From: Pyrocephalus nanus | Taxonomy: Eukaryota; Chordata; Aves; Passeriformes; Tyrannidae | Direction of reading: 5' to 3' | DNA: 64,000 nt | Assembly: GCA_038380795.1 (NCBI GenBank) | Contig: CM076276.1 | Span: 16,470,001-16,534,000 of the forward strand | Shown here: piece by piece, positions 22,206-33,861 of the stretch | Layout of the letters: each line of letters opens with the position of its first letter | Numbering within the stretch: the first letter of the stretch is position 1 | The notes under the pieces: generated by a model | Told to the model about the DNA's origin: nothing | The model's database searches: none | Seen by the model: the letters and a program-made list of their open reading frames with translations, nothing else | Made by a program: the position numbers and the translations under genes

Positions 22206-25200
22206 GCCCCGACGGGACCGTGCACTTGGCAATGGAGGGCACCCCATTGCTGAGTCAGAGGTTCCGGGGGCTGGCAGGGATGGGATCAGGATGCTGAGCT
22301 CCAGCCAAGGCAGGGCAGGAAATGGTGCAGCCACTGAAAGAAGTGAAGGCAGAGTGAGATGAAGGCCAAGCTCCAGCACAAGGGTGGGTGAGAAAAGCCC
22401 ATGGCCCTCAGGTGGAGCTTTGAATTCCTTGGAAAAATGGATCTTGTCAAAGGGCTCAGGCCCATGTGGGTGCTGGAGCGGAGGCCTCTTCAACTCATGG
22501 TCAGCCTAAAAAGGTGCAAGGACAGCAAGTTTTGATGATAGAACGAGGTGGCAAACAAGGTGAAGTGGTAAAGAGAAAAGCTGAGCTTCAGATTGGTCCT
22601 GTGCCACAACAGCCTTGTGGAGTGCTTGTTGCTTTCCCTGACTGTGGAATGGCAGTGGATATTTCCAAGGGCTGCCTTGTGCTGAGGAACACTGGGGTCA
22701 GTTCTCTTTCCCTGGGCAGGGCAGGCAGGGCAAGTTTACCTGCCCCCCTGGAGGGTGGCTGGATGAGACTTGATCACCAAATGCAAACAGTAAGTAGAGG
22801 AGGTCCATTGGGGACCTTTGGGCATCAGGTAGAACAACTCACTGCTCACTCCTGGGGGGATATATTTACAGCATTCTCACCATCGGATAGGAAGTTTTTG
22901 AAGACTTTATTTCATCCACTAATCATAGTAATTACACTGATTTTATGAACAATAGGGAGTTGTTGTCTATGGCATCTCCTCCAAGAAGTTGTTTCTTGCA
23001 TGTGTCTATCCTGACCAGGGATCAAAGGAGCGAAGGGAAAGGATGAGAAGTTCCCCGAGAGTTGCTGCCCAGGGGCTGCTGCCCCTGAGGAACAGGGTGA
23101 AGGCTGCCTGTGCTCAGGTGCCCTGGCTGAAGTGTGCAGTTGGTGTGAGTGTTGCTGGAGAAAGGCAGGCCAGGTGTGTGCAGCTGTTCCGTGCCCTCCA
23201 CCCTTGGCCCTGCTGGGGCACCCGGCCAGCGCTCCAGGGGTGGCCAACTTGGAGCTCCCGAGAAGCTGCCCATACCCACAGCCGGATAGTGCCAGGCCTG
23301 GCCTAAAGCCGGCTCTGTTGGTCAGAGTCTGGCCAGCAGGAGCCTCTTGTAGCCGCCCCGCAGCCTCCCCTGCGGGTGGACGCACCCATAGGAATTGTGG
23401 CAGTTCCCGGAGACTGCGGGATCGGCTGCGCCGGGGCTGCCCAGCTGCCCTGTGGGCTGGGGGTGGAGCGTGAGGGGGCCGTGGGGGAGAGATTTCTGCT
23501 TAGCCACAGTTCTGTCTCTCGAGGCAGTCAGGATTTGATACCTTGCTCATTTATCAGATCCCATAAATCTGTATCTGATGTGTTGGATTGGGTTTGTTTC
23601 AACTGTTCCTATTATCCTGTGACTTGTGAGGAGTTGTTTCCTCAAGTGCCTTGCCCGTGGGCACAACAGCAGGTGTGTGCAGCAGCTGGAGACTGGGCAG
23701 GTTTGGGGGCAGTGGTGTCCCAGCTCCCTTTGCCATCCCTGCTGCAGGGTGGGAGCTGCACAGAGCCAGCAGCGTCCAGCTGGAGGATCCAGGAGGACGC
23801 AGCTCTGCTTTTCTGGGAGGTAAGAGGTGGGGGTGCAGGAGCTGGAAGGGGTGTTCTCCAGGCAGAGGAAGGGAAGGAGCAGAGAGAGAACTGCAGCCCC
23901 CAGCAGCTCGGTCAGTGCTGGATGGACTTGGGGCTGGGAAAGGTCACTCAGTGTGAGGGCAGGTGAGAGCCCAGGGTGGCCCTGGCAGCCCTGGGAACAA
24001 GTCCAGTGGGCAAAGGAATGGACCCTGGAGAGCTGGGCAAACAGCTGGAGGAGTTTCAAGGAGAAGCAGGAAACTGGACAAGTTGCAGCAGCTCCTTTTA
24101 TGTGTGTGTGTGTGTGTAGCCAGGTCTAGTGCAGCCACGAGTGAGGTGGGAAATGAACCTCAGGAGGCTGGGAATGAGTCCCACAAACTGGTTACAATGG
24201 GATTGAGTCTTCCCAAGTGTCTGAAAAGCTTTACTTTAGTTTGACTTTATAAATTGAAAACTGAAATGATTGTCTAGGTGTTAGGCCTTGCTGTCCTGTG
24301 TCTTTGGTGAGGTGTTGACTCAGTACCTTTCTTGGAGCTGCTGTTTGGTGTCCCTAATTGACCTGTAAGGTCCTGGTTTGTTCCCTGCTTCTCCCAGCTT
24401 GTTCAGGAGATGGAATTCCAGCGCTACAGTATAGATGGCTCATGGTGCTCCCAAAAGGAGCCTTTCTGCCTTTGGGACAAGTTGTGATGCCACTGGAGCT
24501 GTTGGGAGAAGCGGAGGGTCGGCAGTGCCAGGCCTGGAATGCTGCTGCTGTGGCACAGACGCTGCTCCCTGGCAGGTTCTTGGGTTGGATTCCTTGGCTG
24601 CCACTGGGCAAGGCCTGAAAGGGCCTCAGTTGTGTAGGGAACAAAACATGGAATGGGAAAGCAAAGCTGGGGAGGTTCTGGTTTCAGAAAGGTTCATTGC
24701 CTTCTCTTTCTGAAGGGACACTCACCAGGTCCAGCTGTGGTAAGAAGAGCAAGTGGGCTGTGAAGGTTTGGGGCAGTCTGGAAGCTCCCTTGTGCCCAAA
24801 GGATCCTGGCAAGTGCAGCCCTGGAAGAGTCAGGAATAATGAAAAGTGCCTCAGTTCTCATAAAGCTCAGCTTTGTAAGACACGTCTCAAGACCAGACAA
24901 AATCCTCCAGCAGTGAGCTTGGCAGAAAAGGCCTGTGAAGCAAAGCAGCATGAAAATCTAGAACTGCTTGGGGATGGCAGGTGAAAGCTGGAGCCCTCCC
25001 AGGTCAAGGTGTCTGATCCCCACAATCCTCTTTGTGTCCTCTGCCAGAAGCTGCCCTTGGTCATTCTTGTGGTTTGCAGGTTGTAAAAAGACCCTTGAGA
25101 TTTGCTTCTGGGAACGGGGATCCATTTCCTGATGGGAGTCCTTGAAATACAAGTGAGTGTGTATGGGAAATGAGGAGGCTCCAGGAGTGCTGGGGCTGGA

Positions 25201-25436
25201 GAGTCCACAGTGAGTATGGTTTGAGTGTCCTGATGTCCCTGACCCAATGCTGTGTTGTCATCAAGTCCCTTCATTCTGATTTAAATTGTCTTTAAATGTG
25301 CTGGAAGTCCAAATTGAAGTAGAAAATGCTTGTGGAAAGCTTAGTGTTCCCAAGGGAATGCTTTAGGGACGTGCAGCTTGTGAACGGCAGAAATAATTCG
25401 GGTTCCCCCAGAAACCTGCTGGGCTGTTTAGGAGGT

Positions 25437-27174
25437 TTTTCTTCCCCCCTTTTTTTCTTCCCCCCTTTTTTTCTTCCCCCCTTTTTTTCTTCCACCCTCA
25501 TTTTCTTCCCCCCCTTTTTCTCGTCCCCCCTTTTTCTCGTCCCCCCTTTTTCTCGTCCCCCCTTTTTCTCGTCCCCCCTTTTTCTCGTCCCCCCTTTTTC
25601 TCGTCCTTCCTTTTTCTCGTCCCCCTTTTTCTCGTCCCCCCTTTTTCTCGTCCCTCCTTTTTCTCGTCATCGTTTTTCTCGTCCCCTTTTTTCTCGTCCC
25701 CCCTTTTTCTCGTCCCCCCTTTTTCTCGTCCCCCCTTTTTGTTGTCCCTCCTTTTTCTCGTCCCCCCTTCTTCTCGTCCCCCCTTCTTCTTTTGCCCCCT
25801 TTTCTCGTCCCCCCTTTTCTCGTCCCCCCTTTTCTCGTCCCCCCTTTTCTCGTCCCCCCTTTTCTCGTTCCCCCTTTTCTCGTCCCCCTTCTTCTCGTCC
25901 CCCTTCTTCTCGTCCCCCTTCTTCTCGTTCCCCTTCTTCTCGTCCCCCTTCTACTCGTCCGCCTTCTTCTTGTCCTTCCTTTTTCTCGTCCCCCCTTCTT
26001 CTCGTCCCCCCTTCTTCTCGTCCCCCCTTCTTCTCGTCCCCCGTTCTTCTCGTCCCCTCTTCTTCTCGTCCCCCCTTCTTCTTTTCCCCCCTTTTCTCGT
26101 CCCCCCTTTTCTCGTCCCCCCTTTTCTCGTCCCCCCTTTTCTTGTCCCCCTACTTCTCGTCCCCCTTCTTCTCGTCCCCCTTCTTCTCGTCCCCCTTCTT
26201 CTCGTCCCCCTTCTTCTTGTACTTCCTTTTTCGCGTCCCCCCTTTTTCGCATCCCCCCTTTTTCTCGTCCCCCCTTTTTCTCGTCCCCCCTTTTTCTCGT
26301 CCCCCCTTTTTCTCATCCCCCCTTTTCGCGTCCCCCCTTTTCGCGTCCCCCCTTTTTCGCGTCCCCCCTTTTTCGCGTCCCCCCTTTTTCGCGTCCCCCC
26401 TTTTTCTCTTCCCCCCTTTTTCTCGTCCCCCCTTTTACACGTCCCCCCTTTTTCTCGTCCCCCCTTCTTCTCGTCCCCCCTTCTTCTCGTCCCCCCTTCT
26501 TCTCGTCCCCCCTTCTTCTCGTCCCCTCTTCTTCTCGTCCCCCCTTCTTCTCGTCCCCCTTCTTCTCGTCCCCCTTCTTCTTGTCCCCCTTCTTCTCGTC
26601 CCCCTTCTTCTTGTCCTTCCTTTTTCGCGTCCCCCCTATTTCGCATCCCCCCTTTTTCTCGTCCCCCATTTTTCTCGTCCCCCCTTTTTCTCGTCCCCCC
26701 TTTTTCGCGTCCCCCCCTTTTTCGCGTCCCCCCTTTTTCTCGTCCCCCCTTTTACACGTCCCTCCTTCTTCTAGTCCCCCCTTCTTCTCGTCCCCCCTTC
26801 TCCTTTTCCCCCCTTTTCTTGTCCCCCCTTTTCTCGTCCCTCCTTTTCTCGTCCCCCCTTTTCTCTTCCCCTCTTTTCTTGTCCCCCTTCTTCTCGTCCC
26901 CCTTCTTCTCGTCCCCCTTCTTCTCGTCCCCCTTCTTCTCGTCCCCCTTCTTCTCGTCCCCCTTCTTCTCGTCCTTCCTTTTTCGCGTCCCCCTTTTTCT
27001 CCTCCCCCCTTTTTCTCCTCCCCCCTTTTTCGCGTCCCCCCTTTTTCTCGTCCCCCCTTTTTCTCGTCCCCCCCTTTTCGCGTTCCCCCCTTTTCGCGTC
27101 CCCCCTTTTTGGCGTCCCCCCTCTTTCGCGTCCCCCCTTTTTCTCTTCCCCCCTTTTTCTCTCCCGCCCTTTCT
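25437..27174. repeat. polypyrimidine minisatellite of U3 (1.74 kb)
   Basis: Same order of variant units as U2, with an additional 16-base unit in the early CTCGT run near 25600 and one in the run before 26530. Such whole-unit differences are typical of slippage or unequal exchange. There are two TTTTACACGTCC markers, near 26430 and 26752. Confidence 0.98.
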
Positions 27175-27582
27175 TAAGAATTAAGCGATGGCACTGTGAA
27201 GGTGGTTGGTGTGACAGGGGTTAAACTGGGAAAAGACTGGGTAATTCCTCGGTTGGTTAATTTGCAAGCTCCCCTAAACCTTTGCTCGGAAGAGATTGGT
27301 TGGACAAGTTGAGGCAGAAATGAACTTGGAAAATGGGGAGATGGAAACTGTAGTTGCTGAAACTAAATGTGTGAGAGCAGCAGCTCTTCTTGTGCAGGAA
27401 GTAACTCCCGTCAGCAGCACTGTCCCAACTGAAGCGGCAGATGCAGTTGTTCCTGTGGTGTGGGCCAGTGGAAAACAGTGTGGCCTATGAAGGGCCAAGT
27501 TAGACAGTTGTCAAACAGTAGCAGAAGTGACTCTCCAGGTAGCCCAATATAAATATGAGAAGCAAAGTGGTCAAGTAAACCA

Positions 27583-28041
27583 GTGCATGCTGTGACTGCA
27601 GAGGCAGGGATAGGTTGGGATCCAAAAAACTGGGGTGGAGATGCTTGTGATTTAAGTGCTTTAGAGCGTGTTTCAGAGGGTGAAGTGTTTGCTGAAGCAC
27701 AGCAAATAACAGGAGGGAAAGTGGAAGGTGACCCCGATGGTTATCCGGTCAGGCCTGATGTGGTGGAGGATTTTACTCAGCCTGAACTTGCTGGTGTTCT
27801 GGAGAGGTTTAAAGCAAAGACCAGGGAGTCTGTGATCTCCTGGGCAGTTGGGCTGCATGAGCTGGGAGCCTCTGGGATCAGATTGGACTGGGCAGACAGG
27901 GAGCAGTTTGTCCCGTGGAGCTGGACTGGGTTTGTTCAGGATGCTTTCGGAGGCAGGGCTGGAGAGGCTCCTTTGTTGGTTGTAGTGGTGGAAGGTTGTC
28001 CCAGGAGGGCTGGAGCCTTTGACCTCCTGCTCCCCCCATGA
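27583..28041 (+). pseudogene. gag-like remnant in U4 core
   Basis: 152 codons, identical to U2 and U3 at the protein level, with the same terminal TGA. It is a decayed fragment duplicated with the unit. The assignment has the same limits as in U1. Confidence 0.42.
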
Positions 28042-31000
28042 GCCCCGACGGGACCGTGCACTTGGCAATGGAGGGCACCCCATTGCTGAGTCAGAGGTTC
28101 CGGGGGCTGGCAGGGATGGGATCAGGATGCTGAGCTCCAGCCAAGGCAGGGCAGGAAATGGTGCAGCCACTGAAAGAAGTGAAGGCAGAGTGAGATGAAG
28201 GCCAAGCTCCAGCACAAGGGTGGGTGAGAAAAGCCCATGGCCCTCAGGTGGAGCTTTGAATTCCTTGGAAAAATGGATCTTGTCAAAGGGCTCAGGCCCA
28301 TGTGGGTGCTGGAGCGGAGGCCTCTTCAACTCATGGTCAGCCTAAAAAGGTGCAAGGACAGCAAGTTTTGATGATAGAACGAGGTGGCAAACAAGGTGAA
28401 GTGGTAAAGAGAAAAGCTGAGCTTCAGATTGGTCCTGTGCCACAACAGCCTTGTGGAGTGCTTGTTGCTTTCCCTGACTGTGGAATGGCAGTGGATATTT
28501 CCAAGGGCTGCCTTGTGCTGAGGAACACTGGGGTCAGTTCTCTTTCCCTGGGCAGGGCAGGCAGGGCAAGTTTACCTGCCCCCCTGGAGGGTGGCTGGAT
28601 GAGACTTGATCACCAAATGCAAACAGTAAGTAGAGGAGGTCCATTGGGGACCTTTGGGCATCAGGTAGAACAACTCACTGCTCACTCCTGGGGGGATATA
28701 TTTACAGCATTCTCACCATCGGATAGGAAGTTTTTGAAGACTTTATTTCATCCACTAATCATAGTAATTACACTGATTTTATGAACAATAGGGAGTTGTT
28801 GTCTATGGCATCTCCTCCAAGAAGTTGTTTCTTGCATGTGTCTATCCTGACCAGGGATCAAAGGAGCGAAGGGAAAGGATGAGAAGTTCCCCGAGAGTTG
28901 CTGCCCAGGGGCTGCTGCCCCTGAGGAACAGGGTGAAGGCTGCCTGTGCTCAGGTGCCCTGGCTGAAGTGTGCAGTTGGTGTGAGTGTTGCTGGAGAAAG
29001 GCAGGCCAGGTGTGTGCAGCTGTTCCGTGCCCTCCACCCTTGGCCCTGCTGGGGCACCCGGCCAGCGCTCCAGGGGTGGCCAACTTGGAGCTCCCGAGAA
29101 GCTGCCCATACCCACAGCCGGATAGTGCCAGGCCTGGCCTAAAGCCGGCTCTGTTGGTCAGAGTCTGGCCAGCAGGAGCCTCTTGTAGCCGCCCCGCAGC
29201 CTCCCCTGCGGGTGGACGCACCCATAGGAATTGTGGCAGTTCCCGGAGACTGCGGGATCGGCTGCGCCGGGGCTGCCCAGCTGCCCTGTGGGCTGGGGGT
29301 GGAGCGTGAGGGGGCCGTGGGGGAGAGATTTCTGCTTAGCCACAGTTCTGTCTCTCGAGGCAGTCAGGATTTGATACCTTGCTCATTTATCAGATCCCAT
29401 AAATCTGTATCTGATGTGTTGGATTGGGTTTGTTTCAACTGTTCCTATTATCCTGTGACTTGTGAGGAGTTGTTTCCTCAAGTGCCTTGCCCGTGGGCAC
29501 AACAGCAGGTGTGTGCAGCAGCTGGAGACTGGGCAGGTTTGGGGGCAGTGGTGTCCCAGCTCCCTTTGCCATCCCTGCTGCAGGGTGGGAGCTGCACAGA
29601 GCCAGCAGCGTCCAGCTGGAGGATCCAGGAGGACGCAGCTCTGCTTTTCTGGGAGGTAAGAGGTGGGGGTGCAGGAGCTGGAAGGGGTGTTCTCCAGGCA
29701 GAGGAAGGGAAGGAGCAGAGAGAGAACTGCAGCCCCCAGCAGCTCGGTCAGTGCTGGATGGACTTGGGGCTGGGAAAGGTCACTCAGTGTGAGGGCAGGT
29801 GAGAGCCCAGGGTGGCCCTGGCAGCCCTGGGAACAAGTCCAGTGGGCAAAGGAATGGACCCTGGAGAGCTGGGCAAACAGCTGGAGGAGTTTCAAGGAGA
29901 AGCAGGAAACTGGACAAGTTGCAGCAGCTCCTTTTATGTGTGTGTGTGTGTGTAGCCAGGTCTAGTGCAGCCACGAGTGAGGTGGGAAATGAACCTCAGG
30001 AGGCTGGGAATGAGTCCCACAAACTGGTTACAATGGGATTGAGTCTTCCCAAGTGTCTGAAAAGCTTTACTTTAGTTTGACTTTATAAATTGAAAACTGA
30101 AATGATTGTCTAGGTGTTAGGCCTTGCTGTCCTGTGTCTTTGGTGAGGTGTTGACTCAGTACCTTTCTTGGAGCTGCTGTTTGGTGTCCCTAATTGACCT
30201 GTAAGGTCCTGGTTTGTTCCCTGCTTCTCCCAGCTTGTTCAGGAGATGGAATTCCAGCGCTACAGTATAGATGGCTCATGGTGCTCCCAAAAGGAGCCTT
30301 TCTGCCTTTGGGACAAGTTGTGATGCCACTGGAGCTGTTGGGAGAAGCGGAGGGTCGGCAGTGCCAGGCCTGGAATGCTGCTGCTGTGGCACAGACGCTG
30401 CTCCCTGGCAGGTTCTTGGGTTGGATTCCTTGGCTGCCACTGGGCAAGGCCTGAAAGGGCCTCAGTTGTGTAGGGAACAAAACATGGAATGGGAAAGCAA
30501 AGCTGGGGAGGTTCTGGTTTCAGAAAGGTTCATTGCCTTCTCTTTCTGAAGGGACACTCACCAGGTCCAGCTGTGGTAAGAAGAGCAAGTGGGCTGTGAA
30601 GGTTTGGGGCAGTCTGGAAGCTCCCTTGTGCCCAAAGGATCCTGGCAAGTGCAGCCCTGGAAGAGTCAGGAATAATGAAAAGTGCCTCAGTTCTCATAAA
30701 GCTCAGCTTTGTAAGACACGTCTCAAGACCAGACAAAATCCTCCAGCAGTGAGCTTGGCAGAAAAGGCCTGTGAAGCAAAGCAGCATGAAAATCTAGAAC
30801 TGCTTGGGGATGGCAGGTGAAAGCTGGAGCCCTCCCAGGTCAAGGTGTCTGATCCCCACAATCCTCTTTGTGTCCTCTGCCAGAAGCTGCCCTTGGTCAT
30901 TCTTGTGGTTTGCAGGTTGTAAAAAGACCCTTGAGATTTGCTTCTGGGAACGGGGATCCATTTCCTGATGGGAGTCCTTGAAATACAAGTGAGTGTGTAT

Positions 31001-31271
31001 GGGAAATGAGGAGGCTCCAGGAGTGCTGGGGCTGGAGAGTCCACAGTGAGTATGGTTTGAGTGTCCTGATGTCCCTGACCCAATGCTGTGTTGTCATCAA
31101 GTCCCTTCATTCTGATTTAAATTGTCTTTAAATGTGCTGGAAGTCCAAATTGAAGTAGAAAATGCTTGTGGAAAGCTTAGTGTTCCCAAGGGAATGCTTT
31201 AGGGACGTGCAGCTTGTGAACGGCAGAAATAATTCGGGTTCCCCCAGAAACCTGCTGGGCTGTTTAGGAGG

Positions 31272-32994
31272 TTTTTCTTCCCCCCTTTTTTTCTTCCCCC
31301 CTTTTTTTCTTCCCCCCTTTTTTTCTTCCACCCTCATTTTCTTCCCCCCCTTTTTCTCGTCCCCCCTTTTTCTCGTCCCCCCTTTTTCTCGTCCCCCCTT
31401 TTTCTCGTCCCCCCTTTTTCTCGTCCTTCCTTTTTCTCGTCCCCCTTTTTCTCGTCCCCCCTTTTTCTCGTCCCTCCTTTTTCTCGTCATCGTTTTTCTC
31501 GTCCCCTTTTTTCTCGTCCCCCCTTTTTCTCGTCCCCCCTTTTTCTCGTCCCCCCTTTTTGTTGTCCCTCCTTTTTCTCGTCCCCCCTTCTTCTCGTCCC
31601 CCCTTCTTCTTTTGCCCCCTTTTCTCGTCCCCCCTTTTCTCGTCCCCCCTTTTCTCGTCCCCCCTTTTCTCGTCCCCCCTTTTCTCGTTCCCCCTTTTCT
31701 CGTCCCCCTTCTTCTCGTCCCCCTTCTTCTCGTCCCCCTTCTTCTCGTTCCCCTTCTTCTCGTCCCCCTTCTACTCGTCCGCCTTCTTCTTGTCCTTCCT
31801 TTTTCTCGTCCCCCCTTCTTCTCGTCCCCCCTTCTTCTCGTCCCCCCTTCTTCTCGTCCCCCGTTCTTCTCGTCCCCTCTTCTTCTCGTCCCCCCTTCTT
31901 CTTTTCCCCCCTTTTCTCGTCCCCCCTTTTCTCGTCCCCCCTTTTCTCGTCCCCCCTTTTCTTGTCCCCCTACTTCTCGTCCCCCTTCTTCTCGTCCCCC
32001 TTCTTCTCGTCCCCCTTCTTCTCGTCCCCCTTCTTCTTGTACTTCCTTTTTCGCGTCCCCCCTTTTTCGCATCCCCCCTTTTTCTCGTCCCCCCTTTTTC
32101 TCGTCCCCCCTTTTTCTCGTCCCCCCTTTTTCTCATCCCCCCTTTTCGCGTCCCCCCTTTTCGCGTCCCCCCTTTTTCGCGTCCCCCCTTTTTCGCGTCC
32201 CCCCTTTTTCGCGTCCCCCCTTTTTCTCTTCCCCCCTTTTTCTCGTCCCCCCTTTTACACGTCCCCCCTTTTTCTCGTCCCCCCTTCTTCTCGTCCCCCC
32301 TTCTTCTCGTCCCCCCTTCTTCTCGTCCCCCCTTCTTCTCGTCCCCTCTTCTTCTCGTCCCCCCTTCTTCTCGTCCCCCTTCTTCTCGTCCCCCTTCTTC
32401 TTGTCCCCCTTCTTCTCGTCCCCCTTCTTCTTGTCCTTCCTTTTTCGCGTCCCCCCTATTTCGCATCCCCCCTTTTTCTCGTCCCCCATTTTTCTCGTCC
32501 CCCCTTTTTCTCGTCCCCCCTTTTTCGCGTCCCCCCCTTTTTCGCGTCCCCCCTTTTTCTCGTCCCCCCTTTTACACGTCCCTCCTTCTTCTAGTCCCCC
32601 CTTCTTCTCGTCCCCCCTTCTCCTTTTCCCCCCTTTTCTTGTCCCCCCTTTTCTCGTCCCTCCTTTTCTCGTCCCCCCTTTTCTCTTCCCCTCTTTTCTT
32701 GTCCCCCTTCTTCTCGTCCCCCTTCTTCTCGTCCCCCTTCTTCTCGTCCCCCTTCTTCTCGTCCCCCTTCTTCTCGTCCCCCTTCTTCTCGTCCTTCCTT
32801 TTTCGCGTCCCCCTTTTTCTCCTCCCCCCTTTTTCTCCTCCCCCCTTTTTCGCGTCCCCCCTTTTTCTCGTCCCCCCTTTTTCTCGTCCCCCCCTTTTCG
32901 CGTTCCCCCCTTTTCGCGTCCCCCCTTTTTGGCGTCCCCCCTCTTTCGCGTCCCCCCTTTTTCTCTTCCCCCCTTTTTCTCTCCCGCCCTTTCT
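31272..32994. repeat. polypyrimidine minisatellite of U4 (1.72 kb)
   Basis: Nearly identical to the U3 array, including the TTCCACCCTCATTTTCTTCC opening and the two TTTTACACGTCC markers (near 32250 and 32572). It ends with the common CTCTCCCGCCCTTTCT before the next core. Confidence 0.98.
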
Positions 32995-33402
32995 TAAGAA
33001 TTAAGCGATGGCACTGTGAAGGTGGTTGGTGTGACAGGGGTTAAACTGGGAAAAGACTGGGTAATTCCTCGGTTGGTTAATTTGCAAGCTCCCCTAAACC
33101 TTTGCTCGGAAGAGATTGGTTGGACAAGTTGAGGCAGAAATGAACTTGGAAAATGGGGAGATGGAAACTGTAGTTGCTGAAACTAAATGTGTGAGAGCAG
33201 CAGCTCTTCTTGTGCAGGAAGTAACTCCCGTCAGCAGCACTGTCCCAACTGAAGCGGCAGATGCAGTTGTTCCTGTGGTGTGGGCCAGTGGAAAACAGTG
33301 TGGCCTATGAAGGGCCAAGTTAGACAGTTGTCAAACAGTAGCAGAAGTGACTCTCCAGGTAGCCCAATATAAATATGAGAAGCAAAGTGGTCAAGTAAAC
33401 CA

Positions 33403-33861
33403 GTGCATGCTGTGACTGCAGAGGCAGGGATAGGTTGGGATCCAAAAAACTGGGGTGGAGATGCTTGTGATTTAAGTGCTTTAGAGCGTGTTTCAGAGGG
33501 TGAAGTGTTTGCTGAAGCACAGCAAATAACAGGAGGGAAAGTGGAAGGTGACCCCGATGGTTATCCGGTCAGGCCTGATGTGGTGGAGGATTTTACTCAG
33601 CCTGAACTTGCTGGTGTTCTGGAGAGGTTTAAAGCAAAGACCAGGGAGTCTGTGATCTCCTGGGCAGTTGGGCTGCATGAGCTGGGAGCCTCTGGGATCA
33701 GATTGGACTGGGCAGACAGGGAGCAGTTTGTCCCGTGGAGCTGGACTGGGTTTGTTCAGGATGCTTTCGGAGGCAGGGCTGGAGAGGCTCCTTTGTTGGT
33801 TGTAGTGGTGGAAGGTTGTCCCAGGAGGGCTGGAGCCTTTGACCTCCTGCTCCCCCCATGA
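33403..33861 (+). pseudogene. gag-like remnant in U5 core
   Basis: 152 codons, same protein as in U2. The expanded pyrimidine array of this unit begins about 3.2 kb downstream and has no reading-frame link to it. Weak retroviral assignment as for U1. Confidence 0.42.

Larger units (their letters stand above)
21339..27174 (+). repeat. macrosatellite unit U3 (5.84 kb, subtype A)
   Basis: The core spans 21339-25436 and the minisatellite 25437-27174. Middle-core markers are subtype A (GGACTTGGGG, CTTTCTTGG, CTACAGTATAG, 17-base TG run), while the 5' core matches U2 and the 3' core has the full CTCCCTTGTGCCC. It is almost indistinguishable from U4, which suggests recent tandem duplication. Confidence 0.95.
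27175..32994 (+). repeat. macrosatellite unit U4 (5.82 kb, subtype A)
   Basis: The core spans 27175-31271 and the minisatellite 31272-32994. It carries the same subtype markers as U3 and differs from it mainly by a small number of minisatellite units. It lies immediately before the greatly expanded unit U5. Confidence 0.95.
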